41,005 bases of DNA from JBMNQS01 sp050944255 (GTDB lineage Bacteria > Bacillota > Clostridia > Christensenellales > Maliibacteriaceae), in NCBI GenBank assembly GCA_050944255.1, contig JBMNQS010000011.1, forward strand, positions 1-41,005, given 5' to 3'. The position numbers and the translations under genes are program-made. Positions 1 through 9,000 of the stretch are shown piece after piece (position 1 is the stretch's first letter; each line of letters opens with the position of its first letter). The notes under the pieces were generated by a model. That model was not told the origin of the DNA, did no database searches, and was given only the letters and a program-made list of their open reading frames with translations.

Positions 1-236
1 CAAAGGGCGAGATTCTGGACGTGCTGCGCTCACCGCTGGGTGTTCGGGATCTGGACGCCGTCAAGCGGCGCACCCGCGCCGGCATGGGCCGCTGCCAGGG
101 CGGGTTCTGCTGGATGCGCATGCTGGATATCATCGCGGAGGAACTGCGTATCCCCGTGACCGCCGTATGCAAAAACGAGCCGGGCACCAATCTGCTTGTG
201 TCGCCCAACAAGGCCCTTGCGGAGGTGGAAAAATGA
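1..236 (+). CDS. FAD-dependent glycerol-3-phosphate dehydrogenase-type oxidoreductase, C-terminal end (partial)
   Basis: Open at the left edge; the reading frame enters at base 3 and stops at 234-236. The visible 77 residues contain a BFD-like [2Fe-2S] domain signature: a KGEILDVLRSP stretch, then GMGRCQGGFC with its cysteine pair, followed by a helical tail. This tail is typical of the NAD(P)/FAD-dependent oxidoreductases (GlpA/LhgO-like) that start clostridial glycerol operons and oxidise glycerol 3-phosphate to dihydroxyacetone phosphate. The stop codon overlaps the next start (ATGA), so the genes are translationally coupled. The FAD domain lies outside the window, so the substrate is inferred from glpK and the DUF1667 gene downstream. 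Confidence 0.8.
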   Translation, partial: KGEILDVLRSPLGVRDLDAVKRRTRAGMGRCQGGFCWMRMLDIIAEELRIPVTAVCKNEPGTNLLVSPNKALAEVEK

Positions 237-1501
237 GAGACGTGGAGCTTGTGATCATCGGAGGCGGCCCGGCGGGCATGGCGGCGGCCATAGCGGCCCG
301 GCAGCAGGGCACCCGGGACATCCTGCTATTGGAGCGCGAGAGCCACCTGGGAGGCATTTTGAATCAGTGCATCCATGGCGGCTTCGGACTGCACCGCTTT
401 AAGGAAGAGCTGACCGGCCCCGAGTACGCCGCCCGGTACGTCAAGGAGGTTCGGGAACTGGGCATCCCCCATATGCCGGACACCATGGTGCTCACGCTGA
501 ACAAAAACAAGGTCATCGTGGCGGCCAGCCGCCACGGCATCCATGAAATCCGCGCCAGGGCCGTCATACTGGCCATGGGCTGCCGCGAGCGGCCAAGGGG
601 CGCGCTGAACATCCCAGGCACCCGTCCGGTGGGCATCTATACCGCCGGCACCGCCCAGAAGTTTGTCAATATCGACGGCTACATGCCCGGGCGCGAGGCG
701 GTGATCCTGGGCTCCGGCGACATCGGACTGATCATGGCCCGGCGCATGACGCTCGAGGGTGCCAAGGTGCACGCCGTGGTGGAACTTCTGCCCTATTCCA
801 GCGGCCTGAAGCGCAACATCGTGCAGTGCCTGGACGACTACGGCATCCCGCTGATGCTGTCGCACACCGTCACGCAGATCCACGGGAAGAAGCGCCTTTG
901 CGGCGTCACCGTGGCGCAGGTGGATGAGCATCGGCGGCCTATAGAGGAAACCGCGCAGTATATCCCCTGCGATACGCTGCTTCTGTCGGTGGGCCTCCTG
1001 CCGGAAAATGAGCTTTCCAAATGGGCCGGGGTGGAATTGTCCCCCGTCACCGGCGGCGCCCTGGTGGGCGAGAGCCTGCAGACGGATGTGGAGGGCATCT
1101 TTTCCTGCGGCAACGCGCTTCACGTGCACGACCTGGTGGACTACGTCTCCCAGGAGGGTGAGGCGGCCGGGATAAGCGCCGCCAATTACCTCCAGGGCAA
1201 ACGCTTTAAAACCGGCGGCATTCCCGTAAAGGCCGGTGAGGGCGTCCGCTACGCGGTGCCCCAGAGTATCCATCCGGACAATATCGACGACGCCGTCACC
1301 ATCCGCTTCCGCGTGGCCGGCGTCTACGAAAACTGCTGCGCCTCCGTCTTTTTCGACGATAGGAGGCACTGCCACCAGCGCAGCATCATCCTCTCCCCCG
1401 GCGAAATGGAGAGCGTCACGCTGAAAAAGGATGTGTTTGACGCCTACCCCGACACAAAAGAGATCACCGTGGCCATCGAACGGGAGGTGGACGAGACATG
1501 A
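233..1501 (+). CDS. FAD/NAD(P)-dependent pyridine nucleotide-disulfide family oxidoreductase of the glp operon
   Basis: A 422-residue flavoprotein. The N-terminal FAD-binding Rossmann motif is GGGPAGMAAA (about residues 10-19), and a second nucleotide-binding motif GSGDIG is near residue 160. A CGNALHVHDLVDYV stretch near the C-terminus fits the second FAD contact. It is a NADH-oxidase or GlpB-like partner that probably passes electrons between the upstream dehydrogenase and NAD(P) or another acceptor. The ATG at 233 was chosen over an upstream in-frame start because it overlaps the previous stop as ATGA and begins directly with the Rossmann strand. Its own stop overlaps the DUF1667 start in the same way. 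Family assignment is firm; the electron acceptor is unknown. Confidence 0.87.
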   Translation: MRDVELVIIGGGPAGMAAAIAARQQGTRDILLLERESHLGGILNQCIHGGFGLHRFKEELTGPEYAARYVKEVRELGIPHMPDTMVLTLNKNKVIVAASRHGIHEIRARAVILAMGCRERPRGALNIPGTRPVGIYTAGTAQKFVNIDGYMPGREAVILGSGDIGLIMARRMTLEGAKVHAVVELLPYSSGLKRNIVQCLDDYGIPLMLSHTVTQIHGKKRLCGVTVAQVDEHRRPIEETAQYIPCDTLLLSVGLLPENELSKWAGVELSPVTGGALVGESLQTDVEGIFSCGNALHVHDLVDYVSQEGEAAGISAANYLQGKRFKTGGIPVKAGEGVRYAVPQSIHPDNIDDAVTIRFRVAGVYENCCASVFFDDRRHCHQRSIILSPGEMESVTLKKDVFDAYPDTKEITVAIEREVDET

Positions 1502-1872
1502 GCCAAAACAAAACCCGCCGGGAAATCGCCCTCACCTGCATCCGCTGCCCGCTGGGCTGCAGCATGCGGGCGATGCTGGAGGGCGAAAACATGCTGTCCG
1601 TGTCGGGAAACCGGTGCAAACGGGGCGAAATCTATGCTAAAATGGAGTGTACAAACCCGGTGCGCACCGTCACGTCCACGGTCAGGCTCACCGGCTCGCA
1701 CCTTCGCGCGCTGCCGGTGCGCACGGCGGGCCCTATTCCCAAATCAAAGATATTCGACTGCATCCGCGCGCTTGCAGGCGTGTCGGTGGCCGCCCCGGTG
1801 CGCATCGGGGACGTCATCGTCCAAAATGTCTGCGATACCGGTGTGGACATTATCGCCACCCGCGACGCGTGA
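1498..1872 (+). CDS. DUF1667 domain-containing Cys-rich protein
   Basis: A 124-residue protein with four N-terminal cysteines in a CIRCPLGC arrangement (C14, C17, C21) plus C40 in GNRCKRG, and a further C51, which suggests a metal or Fe-S site. This matches the DUF1667 family, found beside the two FAD oxidoreductases and glycerol kinase in Firmicutes glycerol operons. By context it is a third subunit or electron-transfer partner of the glycerol-3-phosphate dehydrogenase complex; no activity can be read from the sequence. It starts within the ATGA overlap with the upstream gene and ends 28 bases before glpK. Confidence 0.85.
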   Translation: MSQNKTRREIALTCIRCPLGCSMRAMLEGENMLSVSGNRCKRGEIYAKMECTNPVRTVTSTVRLTGSHLRALPVRTAGPIPKSKIFDCIRALAGVSVAAPVRIGDVIVQNVCDTGVDIIATRDA

Positions 1873-1900
1873 ATCCATCAAAATGTGAGGGGAGACTTCT

Positions 1901-3394
1901 ATGGCTAAGTATCTGATGGCCCTGGACCAGGGCACCACCTCGTCCCGCTGCATCCTCTTTGACAAAAAGGGCCATATCCGCGCCAGCGCCCAGAGGGAGT
2001 TCCGGCAGATTTTCCCGCAGGCCGGCTGGGTGGAGCACGATCCCATGGAAATCTGGTCCAGCCAGATGTCGGTGCTCACAGAGGCGCAGTCCAAGCTGGG
2101 CATCCACGCCGCGGACATCGCCGCCATCGGCATCACCAACCAGCGGGAAACCGTCATCGTGTGGGATAAACGCACCGGAAAGCCCGTCTACAACGCCATC
2201 GTATGGCAGTGCCGCCGCACGGCGGCGTACTGCGACGAGCTGAAGGCCGCCGGATTCGATCAGGTGGTCCGGGAGAAGACCGGCCTGATCATCGACGCTT
2301 ATTTCTCCGGCACGAAGATCAAGTGGATACTGGACAACGTGGAGGGCGCCAGGGCCGACGCCGAGGCGGGGCACCTTCTCTTCGGCACGGTGGATACCTG
2401 GCTCATCTGGCGGCTCACCGACGGAAAGACCCACGTCACCGACTATTCCAACGCGTCGCGCACCATGCTCTACAATATCCACAGCCTCCGGTGGGACGAC
2501 GAGCTGCTGGAAGAACTGCAGATTCCCCGGTCCATGCTGCCGGAGGTGAAGCCCTCCAGCCATGTCTACGGATACGCGTCCTCGCAGCTTCTGGGCGGCA
2601 CGGTGCCCATCGCTGGCATCGCAGGCGACCAGCAGGCGGCGCTGTTCGGGCAGTGCTGCTTCGAGGAGGGTATGGCCAAAAACACCTACGGCACCGGCTG
2701 CTTTATCCTGATGAATACCGGCGAAACCGCCGTGGCCTCCAAAAACGGGCTTCTGACCACCATCGCCTGGGGCGCGCAGGGCAAAGTGGAGTATGCGCTG
2801 GAGGGCAGCGTCTTTATCGCTGGGGCCGCCATACAGTGGCTGCGCGACGGCCTGAGGATGATCGACAACGCCGCCTTTACCCAGGCTTACGCCGAAAAGG
2901 TGGAGGATGCCGCCGGTATCTACGTGGTGCCCGCCTTCGTGGGCCTTGGGGCCCCCTACTGGGACCAGTACGCCAGGGGCGTCATCGTGGGGCTGACCCG
3001 GGGCGTGGAGAAGGAGCATTTTATCCGCGCCACGCTGGAATCGCTGGCCTATCAGAGCTACGACGTGATCCGCGCCATGGAGGCGGACTCGGGCCTTCTG
3101 CTCAAATCCATCCGCGTGGACGGCGGCGCCAGCGCCAACAACTTCCTGATGCAGTTTCAGGCCGATATCCTGGGCGTGGACGTGGTGCGCCCGTCGGTGA
3201 TTGAGAGCACCGCCCTGGGGGCGGCCTATCTGGCCGGCCTGGCCGTTGGGTTCTATAAGGATAAAAAGGATATCGTCCAAAACGTGGCGGTGGAACGGAT
3301 GTTTTCGCCCCGCATCCAGGACGATTACCGCGAAAAACTGATCCGCGGCTGGCAGGAAGCCGTGAAGCGCTCCTTCGGCTGGGCCAATCCTTAA
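1901..3394 (+). CDS. glpK: Glycerol kinase
   Basis: 497 residues, the usual GlpK length. It phosphorylates glycerol with ATP to glycerol 3-phosphate, the substrate of the dehydrogenase encoded upstream. The FGGY-kinase ATP/Mg motif DQGTTSSR lies at residues 9-16, and AGIAGDQQAALFGQ, the GTGCF loop and GGASANNFLMQF are typical of the family. RBS GGGGAGA lies 7 bases before ATG. Odd point: in the loop after VKPSS the sequence is VYGYASSQLLGG. Many Firmicutes GlpK proteins have a Y-H-F motif here whose histidine is phosphorylated by the PTS protein HPr, and no His is present. It is the last gene of the glp operon, followed by a strong terminator. Confidence 0.97.
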   Translation: MAKYLMALDQGTTSSRCILFDKKGHIRASAQREFRQIFPQAGWVEHDPMEIWSSQMSVLTEAQSKLGIHAADIAAIGITNQRETVIVWDKRTGKPVYNAIVWQCRRTAAYCDELKAAGFDQVVREKTGLIIDAYFSGTKIKWILDNVEGARADAEAGHLLFGTVDTWLIWRLTDGKTHVTDYSNASRTMLYNIHSLRWDDELLEELQIPRSMLPEVKPSSHVYGYASSQLLGGTVPIAGIAGDQQAALFGQCCFEEGMAKNTYGTGCFILMNTGETAVASKNGLLTTIAWGAQGKVEYALEGSVFIAGAAIQWLRDGLRMIDNAAFTQAYAEKVEDAAGIYVVPAFVGLGAPYWDQYARGVIVGLTRGVEKEHFIRATLESLAYQSYDVIRAMEADSGLLLKSIRVDGGASANNFLMQFQADILGVDVVRPSVIESTALGAAYLAGLAVGFYKDKKDIVQNVAVERMFSPRIQDDYREKLIRGWQEAVKRSFGWANP

Positions 3395-3444
3395 ATTGAC
3401 CGCGCGGCATACCGGTCAGCCGCTTGCAAATTCGCGGTATGCGC

Positions 3445-3490
3445 AAAAGCGCGGCGCATAAGCGCCGCGCTTTTTGTTTTAATTTTTTTG
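3445..3490 (+). terminator. Rho-independent terminator of the glp operon
   Basis: A perfect 13-bp stem (3445-3457 pairing with 3462-3474) with loop ATAA, followed by T-rich sequence. The left side is A-rich, so it may also stop transcription from the minus-strand TetR gene. Confidence 0.9.
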
Positions 3491-3526
3491 TAAAAACCGG
3501 AGGGCTTGAGCCGGATTGCTTCGAGT

Positions 3527-4171
3527 TTATAACGTCATCTGCATCCGTTCGTCGGGAATCTTTCCGCTGACCACCATTTCAATCCAGAAACTGCCCAGGT
3601 GATTCAAATCATCCATCTGCGGTTCCTCCACTTCATCTTCAAATAAATGGTTGGCGTACTTCATCGTCCGGGAGAACATAAAATCGGTCCACATGACGGA
3701 AAAAGACTGCGTATCAAACGAGGGAATTTTTTCATGCTCGATCAATTTATCCAACACATACTTGAAGCGCATGGCCGTCTTGTCGTGCAGGACCCGCGAA
3801 ACCAGACGCATGGCCCGCTCGTTTGAAAACTGTTCCATGCACACGATCCGGTAGGCGTGAAGCATAAACACGGCGTCGTCATTATGAAAAACCTGCGTGC
3901 ACCGCTCAAGCAGTTGCCGAGGCGAAGTATCCGTCAGAATAGAGGCGTCTGCCTCGTTTTCGGTCAGTTGGCAGGCCTCCAGTTTCTTTTCAAAGGCATT
4001 GAATATATCGTTGAGAATATCTTCTTTATTTTTATAGTGGTAGTATATAACACCCTCGTTCGCTTTGGCCGCCGCCGCAATCTCTCTGACTGTCACCACA
4101 TTGTATCCCTTTTGCGCGAACAGTTTAACCGCTGCGTTAAATATATTCGTCTTTGTGTTGGTCCGTGCCAT
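3527..4171 (-). CDS. TetR/AcrR family transcriptional regulator
   Basis: 214 residues. The N-terminal helix-turn-helix is classic TetR: NAAVKLFAQKGYNVVTVREI followed by AAAAKANEGVIYYHYKNKEDIL (roughly residues 9-48). The C-terminal ligand-binding region (residues 60-214) has no recognisable subfamily signature. The ATG at 4171 was chosen because AAAGGA lies about 9 bases upstream; an earlier in-frame TTG at 4189 lies upstream of that RBS. It converges with the glp operon, so it need not regulate glp. A 16-bp palindrome at 4372-4387, upstream of its start, is a candidate operator. Confidence 0.9.
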   Translation of the reverse strand: MARTNTKTNIFNAAVKLFAQKGYNVVTVREIAAAAKANEGVIYYHYKNKEDILNDIFNAFEKKLEACQLTENEADASILTDTSPRQLLERCTQVFHNDDAVFMLHAYRIVCMEQFSNERAMRLVSRVLHDKTAMRFKYVLDKLIEHEKIPSFDTQSFSVMWTDFMFSRTMKYANHLFEDEVEEPQMDDLNHLGSFWIEMVVSGKIPDERMQMTL

Positions 4172-4371
4172 TTGTTCTATCCTTTCCAATGGGATTTGTC
4201 CGCTGCCTTTGGCTACTATGCCGGGCAGATATCATCAAAAATCGGTCGATCCCTTCAGCTATTGCCGCAATGCGCGGCGGCTCTCTTCTATGGCTTTGCC
4301 GCGCATCGTGCAAAAGCAAAAACGGCCGCGTTTCCACACGTGAAATATGGAAGCGCAGCCATTTTATGCCC

Positions 4372-4387
4372 GTCTGTGATCACAGAC
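4372..4387. promoter_or_regulatory. Perfect 16-bp palindrome, candidate operator
   Basis: GTCTGTGATCACAGAC is perfectly self-complementary. It lies about 200 bases upstream of the TetR gene start, inside the 586-base gene-free region 4172-4757. TetR proteins bind short palindromes like this, often upstream of their own gene, but the assignment is inference only. Confidence 0.35.
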
Positions 4388-4513
4388 ATATCATGAGCAA
4401 GCTGACACGAGCGTTCTCAGGGCTCTGTCTCAGATTTCCGCCTTCGGCTTGCTATGCGACGCTATTATTTATAAGTGGTCCATGCCGGCGAAGGCGTGTG
4501 TCTCAGCATCTGG

Positions 4514-4662
4514 TATACTGCCGCACTGAAACCGCCGCCCGCCGCAGGAGTGCCTGCCGGGATACCTTCGGATGTCCGGTGCATGCTGTGCGCTTGGCCA
4601 TGGCATGCACAGTATAAACTTATTGGCCGGGATGAAATGCCCGGCAGGTCCCGGGAGTTTTT
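4514..4662 (+). ncRNA. Candidate structured small RNA with terminator-like end
   Basis: An extended -10 box (TGGTATACT, 4511-4519) is followed by inverted repeats. CCTGCCGGG (4553-4561) can pair with CCCGGCAGG (4640-4648), GTGCATGC (4579-4586) with GCATGCAC (4603-4610), and GCCGGG (4626-4631) with CCCGGC (4640-4645). A last possible stem, CCCGG with CCGGG (4651-4655), precedes five Ts (4658-4662). Several of these pairings exclude each other. No plus-strand gene follows. The same sequences could instead be the 3' end of the minus-strand surface operon. No known RNA family was recognised. Confidence 0.3.
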
Positions 4663-4757
4663 ATCCTGCAGCAGGCGGCGCTCAGTGCCGCTTCCGGCAT
4701 ACGCCGGAGGATGAAGGGGGCTGCGTCTGGCTTATGCCGCCGGCCCTTCTTCCGGTC

Positions 4758-5384
4758 TTAGTTGATGGAGAATGTCAGCACCATCTGGTAAGTCGGCTGG
4801 TAGACAGCGGCAAAGGAGCCGGTATACGTGCCGCCGATGGAGAATGCTTTGGACGGCGCCGCGCCGGTGGCTGCGGTAAGCGTGCCAACAACTACGGGCA
4901 CAGTAAGGCCGGAGGTGCCGGGAACGTTCGTCGCGGCGGCTGCCAAAGAGGACAGATTCAGAACAATACCGGCGTCTTTCACGGGATCAGGCACATCAGT
5001 ATCACTGGTAAAGCTGGTCAGTTCCACGTCTACCGCGAAGGGACTCTTGTTTTCGATGGTATAGCTGGGCGATACGATGGTGCCGCCGCCGCTGGCAAAG
5101 GCCGCCCACATCAGCTTCACGGGAACGGAAATTTCCATATCGGTGGCAATGACTTCAACTTCCGGCTGTGCATCGGGGTCCTCGGGATCCGGATCGGTGA
5201 TGATGGCGTCAGGGCCCACATAGCCGTATACGGGGGTGGTGACGGTGGGCTCATTGTCCTCGTCACTGAGAGTATAGTCTTTGTTGGTACTGGTTGCCGG
5301 AACGAAGGCCGGTGCCGCAAGCGCCGTCAGCGACAGGCTCGTCAGCAGCGCCACCACGCAGAGGAAGGTAACGAATTTTTTCAT
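4758..5384 (-). CDS. Small secreted protein sharing the C-terminal domain of the large surface protein
   Basis: 208 residues with a clear signal peptide (MKKF, hydrophobic core, ALAA cleavage region near residue 23). After a Pro/Asp-rich linker (about 40-75) comes a domain with SVPVKL, SPSYTIENKS, VELTSF and a terminal GGTYTGSF...TFSIN pattern. The same pattern forms the C-terminus of the 1182-residue protein upstream (SVPVKL, SPDYRITNLS, GGRYSGSF, AFTFEL). It has no LPXTG motif and is not a clear WxL domain. It is last in the operon, 24 bases after the previous gene, with RBS GGAG 7 bases before ATG. It may be a stand-alone partner that self-assembles with, or anchors, the large protein. Function unknown. 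Confidence 0.75.
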   Translation of the reverse strand: MKKFVTFLCVVALLTSLSLTALAAPAFVPATSTNKDYTLSDEDNEPTVTTPVYGYVGPDAIITDPDPEDPDAQPEVEVIATDMEISVPVKLMWAAFASGGGTIVSPSYTIENKSPFAVDVELTSFTSDTDVPDPVKDAGIVLNLSSLAAAATNVPGTSGLTVPVVVGTLTAATGAAPSKAFSIGGTYTGSFAAVYQPTYQMVLTFSIN

Positions 5385-5408
5385 GGTCGGTCTCCTTTTT
5401 AATAATAA

Positions 5409-5999
5409 TTAGTTCTTTACGGTGATCTCCAGCTTTACGTTGGATTCACCCTGGCACACCTTGGTGTCGGGGTCGTAGGCGTACAGGTGCGCTGTCGCCT
5501 TATGGGTACCTCTTCTGAGAACGCGTGTTAACCTGGCAGTATCAATGTGTTGGTCGGGCAGTATTCCGCCGGAATCGTAGATAATTTCACCGGTATCATC
5601 CAGCACAATCTGCACCACCATGGGATAGACGTTGTAGTTGGGATTTTCAATGCGCAGCGTTCCGGCGCTCCAGCCGTTTAGAAATTCCGGTTTGGCGTTG
5701 ATCTTGAAGGAAAACTGCGATTCGTCCGCAATTCTTTGCATCTGAGCCAGGATCTCCTCCTCCGTCATGCCTGAGAGATGCCCGTCTACGGCATCCACCA
5801 CATCGGGAAATAAATCGCCGGCCACAATCGGCGCGGGCGGCGTCTCCCACGGGAACCTGAAATAGCCGCATTGGCGCAACAGAAGGATCAAAAGCAGAAT
5901 CAATACGATAATTACAATGACCGTAATCGGCCTGCGCCTCTTCTTCCCACTTTTAGACGGGTTGTGTTGCTTTCTTGGTCTCTTGGTTTTGTCCCCCAT
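5409..5999 (-). CDS. Single-pass membrane-anchored protein of unknown function
   Basis: 196 residues: a Lys/Arg-rich cytoplasmic N-terminus (about 1-24), one strong transmembrane helix (ITVIVIIVLILLLILLL, about 25-42), then an extracytoplasmic part of about 150 residues. The distal half (from NAKPEFLNGWSAGTLRIENP onward) looks like a beta-sandwich, with phrases such as DDTGEIIYDSGGILPDQHI and TAHLYAYDPDT. The ATG at 5999 is preferred (AAAGGAGG 13 bases upstream); a GTG at 6038 lies upstream of that RBS. It sits between the large surface protein and the small secreted protein, so it may be a membrane tether or assembly factor for them. I do not recognise a named family. Confidence 0.7.
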   Translation of the reverse strand: MGDKTKRPRKQHNPSKSGKKRRRPITVIVIIVLILLLILLLRQCGYFRFPWETPPAPIVAGDLFPDVVDAVDGHLSGMTEEEILAQMQRIADESQFSFKINAKPEFLNGWSAGTLRIENPNYNVYPMVVQIVLDDTGEIIYDSGGILPDQHIDTARLTRVLRRGTHKATAHLYAYDPDTKVCQGESNVKLEITVKN

Positions 6000-6046
6000 A
6001 AACTGTCCATTACCTCCTTTCGATAAAATTTGTATCACAATCCCAT

Positions 6047-9000
6047 CTATGGTGTAGTGGGAAGGACAAGCTCAAAGGTAAACGCCGCGTTGAACGTCGG
6101 ATATCTGGGCGTAGTGAAACTGCCGCTGTACCGGCCGCCTATGATAAAGCGTCCCGTATCGGTGGCGCTGCCTTTGACCCCCAGCTGGCCCATATAGCCG
6201 CTGCCGCCTACCAGGGGACCGTCCGGCAGATTGCTCACGGTACCGAATCCCTCGGTTCCCACCAGGCTCAGCTGCAATTCGCCCTCGGCCGCAGGCTCAT
6301 TCTGCACCAGGGTCAGGCCGTCCAGATCATAAGAGTTGAATTCCTTCAGAAATACCTTGACAGGCAGCGCCGAAAGATTGGTAATTCTATAATCCGGGGA
6401 CGCCACCTCTCCGTCACCGCCGGAAAAGGAGGCAAAAATCAGCTTCACCGGCACCGAAACCTTCAGCAGCGTATCCGCCTCGTGGTAAATGAAGTATACG
6501 GTGTGATCGCCGCTGACCCCGCCTATGACCGCCACGGTCTCATAAATGGTGGCGGCGCTCCAATCGTCCAGCTTGTAGCCGATAAAGGTGTACCCGGGAA
6601 TATCCGGCGCGCTGTGCGAATAATTCTGGCCGTCCGGTACGGACTTTATCGTATTGGGATAGCTGACAAGATCAACGGGCTGGCCGTCCGCATCCACATA
6701 TCGCTCCGTGACGATATGGCCGTTCGTATGCGAGAATGTATAGGTGTCCGTGCCGCCGTCCTCATTGGTGACGACAATCATGATATTATATTCTCGCCGC
6801 GCCAGGCCCTCCAGCAGCGCGCCTTCAAAACCGGCGTTGTCAAAATCACCGGCGTCCAGCGTAACTGAAGGGGACGATGTGTCCACCGTGCCCGTATCAT
6901 AGTAGATGGTCACGTCCGTAATATCCGCACTGCCCACGAAGAAGGACGCCTCAATGAGCATCTGCGTGGCGTCCGCGCCGATATCCGCCGAAGCGCTAAG
7001 GATATCGGGCAGCGTGGTGAAAGGAATTACCGGGCTCTGCACGGCGATCGGGCCGGCAGCGTCCTGCGCCTGCATGTACGCCGCCATATAGTAGTGCGTG
7101 TTGGCGGACAGGCCCTCTACGGGCTCCGTCATGACGCCGCCATAGGTACCGGTCCACGGCACGGTGACGATACTGCCCGCCAGGTTGCCGCTGCCGTCGA
7201 TTTGCGTGGAATATTTGAACCCGCCCTCAATGAGCGTATAGCCGTTCAATGCGGGATTTGTGCTGATCATATCCGCCGAGGTCTTGCCGACATTCTCCAC
7301 CGAAGGGGTGCCCGCCGAGGGGAACCTGCGCAGTTTGACGGGCAGCGTGCTGTTGTTGTTCACCGAGTGAATCTGCGGCGAATTGTCCGCCACGCGCAGG
7401 ACGCCTCCCAGCATTTCGGACCCTGCGTACGCGTACAGGTTGTCGTTCTGCGCAGACGTATGGCCCGTGGTATAGGCGAAATTGCTGTACCCGGCAGGCA
7501 GAATCAGCTCGTTGAGCTTCGGAGCGCTACCCTCCTGGGCGCCGTCGGCGTAAACGGCAATATGGACCTCGCTCGTGTCGCTGGGCACCTGATTGAACCG
7601 GGCGTTGACGAAATAGCCGTCGCCGGTATTGGACCCGGCGATGTGCAGGGCGGGCCTGCTGGGGTCGTAAGCATACGCCTTTACCGAAGCGGTGCTGGCG
7701 ATATGGATGGTGGGAGCCGTGCCGCTGGGCTGACCGCCGCCGATGCCTGCGCCGCCGGCGCCCGCGCCGCTTGTGGCCGTCACATGCGCCGTGCCGCGGA
7801 TGGTAATGTTGCCGCCGGCGTTGCCGTAGCCGCCGCCGATGCCCGCTCCGCCGCCGATGCCGCTTGTGGCCGTCACCTGCGCACTGTTTTCAATCACGAT
7901 GGCGTCGGGAGCCAAGTTCCAAACCTGGCCGCCGCCGATACCTGCGCCACTGCCGCCGCTTGTAGCCGTCACCCGCGCCGTACCGCCGATAGTAATAGCA
8001 CCGCCGCGGTTGCCGTAGCCGCCGCCGATGCCCGCTGCGCCGCCGGGGCCGCTTGTGGCCGTCACCTGCGCGCCGCCTCCAATCACGATGGCGGTGGTGC
8101 TTGAGGACCAATTCTCGGCGCTGCCGATGCCCGCTCCGCTGCCGCCGCTTGTAGCCGTCACCCGCGCCGTGCCGCCGATGGTAATGGTACCGCCCGCCGC
8201 GTTATAACCGTCGCCGATACCCGCGCCTCTGCTGCTGCTCTCGGCCGTCACCTGCGCTTCGCCCTCAATCGTGATGGTGCCGCCTATTCTGTTTGAACCG
8301 CCGCCGATGCCCGCCGCGTTGCCGGCGCCGCTTGTGGCCGTCACCCGCGCGGCGCCGCGGACAGTAATGGTTCCGCCGGGGTTGCCCTGGCCGCCGCCGA
8401 TACCCGCTCCGTCGCCGCTGCCGATGGCCGTCACCTGCGCCGTGCCTTCAATGGTAATGACGCCGGCCAATTCGCTATACATATTGCCGCCGCCGATACC
8501 CGCTGCGCCGGCGGCGCCGGTGGCCGTCACACGCGCGTTGCCCCCGATGGTGATGGTGCCGATGGGATTGCCCGCTCCTCCGCCGATGCCCGCGCCGTTG
8601 CCACCGACAGCCGTAATATGCGCGTCGCCGCCGATAATGATGGCGCCGACCCTCTGGTTCCAGGACGAGCCGCCGCCGATGCCTGCACCGCCGCTTGAGC
8701 GCGCCTCCAGGCTGCCGGCGCCGCCGATGGTGACCTGTGCATCCGGCGCCACGTACAATCCGGCGCTGTTGGAGCCGGTGGCCGTCAGGCTGCTCACGCC
8801 CGCGAGGCTCAGGTTCAATCTGGCCGTTCCCTGCAGCGCCAGCGGATGACCGCCGCCGTTGGTCACGTTGATGCCGCTGATGGTAATAGCCGTATTTACG
8901 CCTGAGGCAATGACGATGCTGTTGATCAGCGATGTGCCTGTCTGTATGATCTGATACTCATTGCCGTTTGCGCTCGTATTAAAGGTGAGCGTGGTGCCGC

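Noticed and set aside
4172..4189. Longer TetR start at TTG
   Set aside because: The RBS would then lie inside the coding sequence; the ATG at 4171 is correctly spaced from AAAGGA.
4511..4662. Signal recognition particle RNA or a known riboswitch
   Set aside because: No conserved SRP loop or known aptamer sequence seen.
7730..8725. Regularly spaced repeats that might suggest a CRISPR array
   Set aside because: Unit sequences are variable and in frame with a large protein; no constant direct repeat or unique spacers.
7094..8849. Long plus-strand open frames inside the surface gene
   Set aside because: Caused by the Gly-rich codon repeats on the other strand; Ala/Pro-rich low-complexity products with no credible start site.
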